DNA of 6,462 nt, from the NCBI GenBank assembly GCA_934256695.1, contig CAKQPE010000112.1, forward strand, positions 1 to 6,462, written 5' to 3'. Made by a program: the position numbers and the translations under genes. Numbering within the stretch: position 1 is the stretch's first letter; each line of letters opens with the position of its first letter. This document shows, piece after piece, positions 5,681 to 6,462 of this stretch. Below the pieces are notes generated by a model that had not been told where the DNA came from, searched no databases, and saw only the letters and a list, made by a program, of their open reading frames with translations. The DNA comes from an uncultured Eubacteriales bacterium. Lineage in GTDB: Bacteria > Bacillota > Clostridia > Lachnospirales > Anaerotignaceae.

Positions 5681-6462
5681 AAAGCTTCTCCGGCATAAAG
5701 CTAAGCCTTCTTTTTTCCATAATGGTATTTATAATTCAGTCAATAAGCCTTTCGACTGTACCTATTTTCTGGTTTACTGCCGTACAATTAGGTATTTTTG
5801 AGGATACCGGACCTTTTCCGCCTACCTACTCAATTATAGTAACAAGTATTATTGTCGGAATAATTCTTGCCAGAATTATAGGAAAACGTGTTTTTAAGCC
5901 TATAACTGATATTAATGAAGCAACAAAAAAACTTGCAACAGGCGAATTTGACGTAAAAATAAATGAATCTCATGTTCTGGGAAAAGAAATACGTGAAATG
6001 ATACATAGTTTTAATGTAATGACAAACGAGCTTAAAAATATCGAAACCTTTAGAAATGATTTTGTTACCAATGTATCACATGAATTTAAAACACCAATTT
6101 CCGCCATTGAAGGCTATGCCACTCTTTTACAGGATGATACGCTTTCTGCCGAGGAAAGAAATAGTTATATAGAAAGAATACTGTCAAGTTCAAGACGTCT
6201 TTCCACTCTTTCGGGAAATATTCTTATGATTTCACGTCTGGAACATCAGGAGATTATTCCCGACAAGACATACTATAACCTTGATGAGCAGATAAGAAAC
6301 TGTATCCTCTCTCTCGAAAACATATGGAACGAGAAAAACATATCTCTTGATATAGAACTTGACAACGTAAAGTTTTACGGCAACAAGGGTATGCTCTCCC
6401 ATGTATGGTACAACATAATTTCAAATGCCATAAAATTTACGTCTAACGGCGGTGTTGTTTCC
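5677..6462 (+). CDS. Membrane sensor histidine kinase (C-terminus cut off by window edge)
   Basis: The frame is open from ATG at 5677 to the window end (262 codons). It overlaps the regulator stop by 4 bases, so the two genes are translationally coupled. TM1 (about 8-33), a short external segment of about 18 residues (34-51, with TGPFPPTY), TM2 (about 52-69), HAMP linker (about 70-122; RVFKPITDI and GEFDVKI are typical), then a HisKA domain with phospho-acceptor His135 in VSHEFKTPISAIEGY. The start of the ATPase domain is visible as the N-box HVWYNIISNAIKFT (242-255; N246, N250). The G1, F and G2 ATP-binding boxes lie beyond the window. It should autophosphorylate and pass phosphate to Asp52 of the neighbouring regulator. 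The external loop is too small for a usual ligand-binding domain, suggesting sensing within or at the membrane. The usual role of such pairs is sensing envelope or antimicrobial stress; the signal here is unknown. Confidence 0.94.
   Translation, partial: MKSFSGIKLSLLFSIMVFIIQSISLSTVPIFWFTAVQLGIFEDTGPFPPTYSIIVTSIIVGIILARIIGKRVFKPITDINEATKKLATGEFDVKINESHVLGKEIREMIHSFNVMTNELKNIETFRNDFVTNVSHEFKTPISAIEGYATLLQDDTLSAEERNSYIERILSSSRRLSTLSGNILMISRLEHQEIIPDKTYYNLDEQIRNCILSLENIWNEKNISLDIELDNVKFYGNKGMLSHVWYNIISNAIKFTSNGGVVS

Overview
The window is AT-rich and bacterial. It reads as a two-component-regulated multidrug-type efflux locus, probably from a Firmicute of the Clostridia type. That placement rests on low GC, strong AGGAGG-like ribosome binding sites, the style of the histidine kinase and response regulator, and the Lys/Asn/Ile-rich proteins. 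It is an inference; no phylogenetic marker gene is present.

Layout: two divergent transcription units face away from a 284-base regulatory gap (4722-5005). Leftward (minus strand) run a TolC-family protein (4721-3564), a lipoprotein periplasmic-adaptor / membrane-fusion protein (3548-2019) and an RND-family inner-membrane pump (1980 to beyond position 1, C-terminal part missing). Gaps of 15 and 38 bases suggest one operon. Rightward (plus strand) run an OmpR/PhoB-family response regulator (5006-5680) and a sensor histidine kinase overlapping it by 4 bases (5677 to beyond 6462, ATP-binding domain cut off).

How the genes fit together: the three minus-strand products are the parts of a tripartite pump (energy-coupled RND transporter, adaptor, duct). 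The divergent regulator pair is the obvious candidate controller. In the gap, an AGTTCATA-like element is repeated at 11-bp steps just upstream of the likely pump promoter, where a -35 box should be. One more copy, in the same orientation relative to transcription, lies at the promoter of the regulator gene. This is the arrangement expected for an OmpR/PhoB-type activator that switches on the pump and its own gene.

Points that stand out: (1) a complete RND tripartite set including a TolC homologue in what looks like a Gram-positive lineage, with the TolC homologue short and the segments that should form its outer-membrane barrel reduced to about 20 residues; (2) tandem 21-bp (7-codon) repeats in both arms of the adaptor's coiled-coil hairpin, placed symmetrically about the hairpin tip; (3) the candidate regulator boxes. 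No RNA genes, insertion sequences, CRISPR arrays or convincing terminators were seen.
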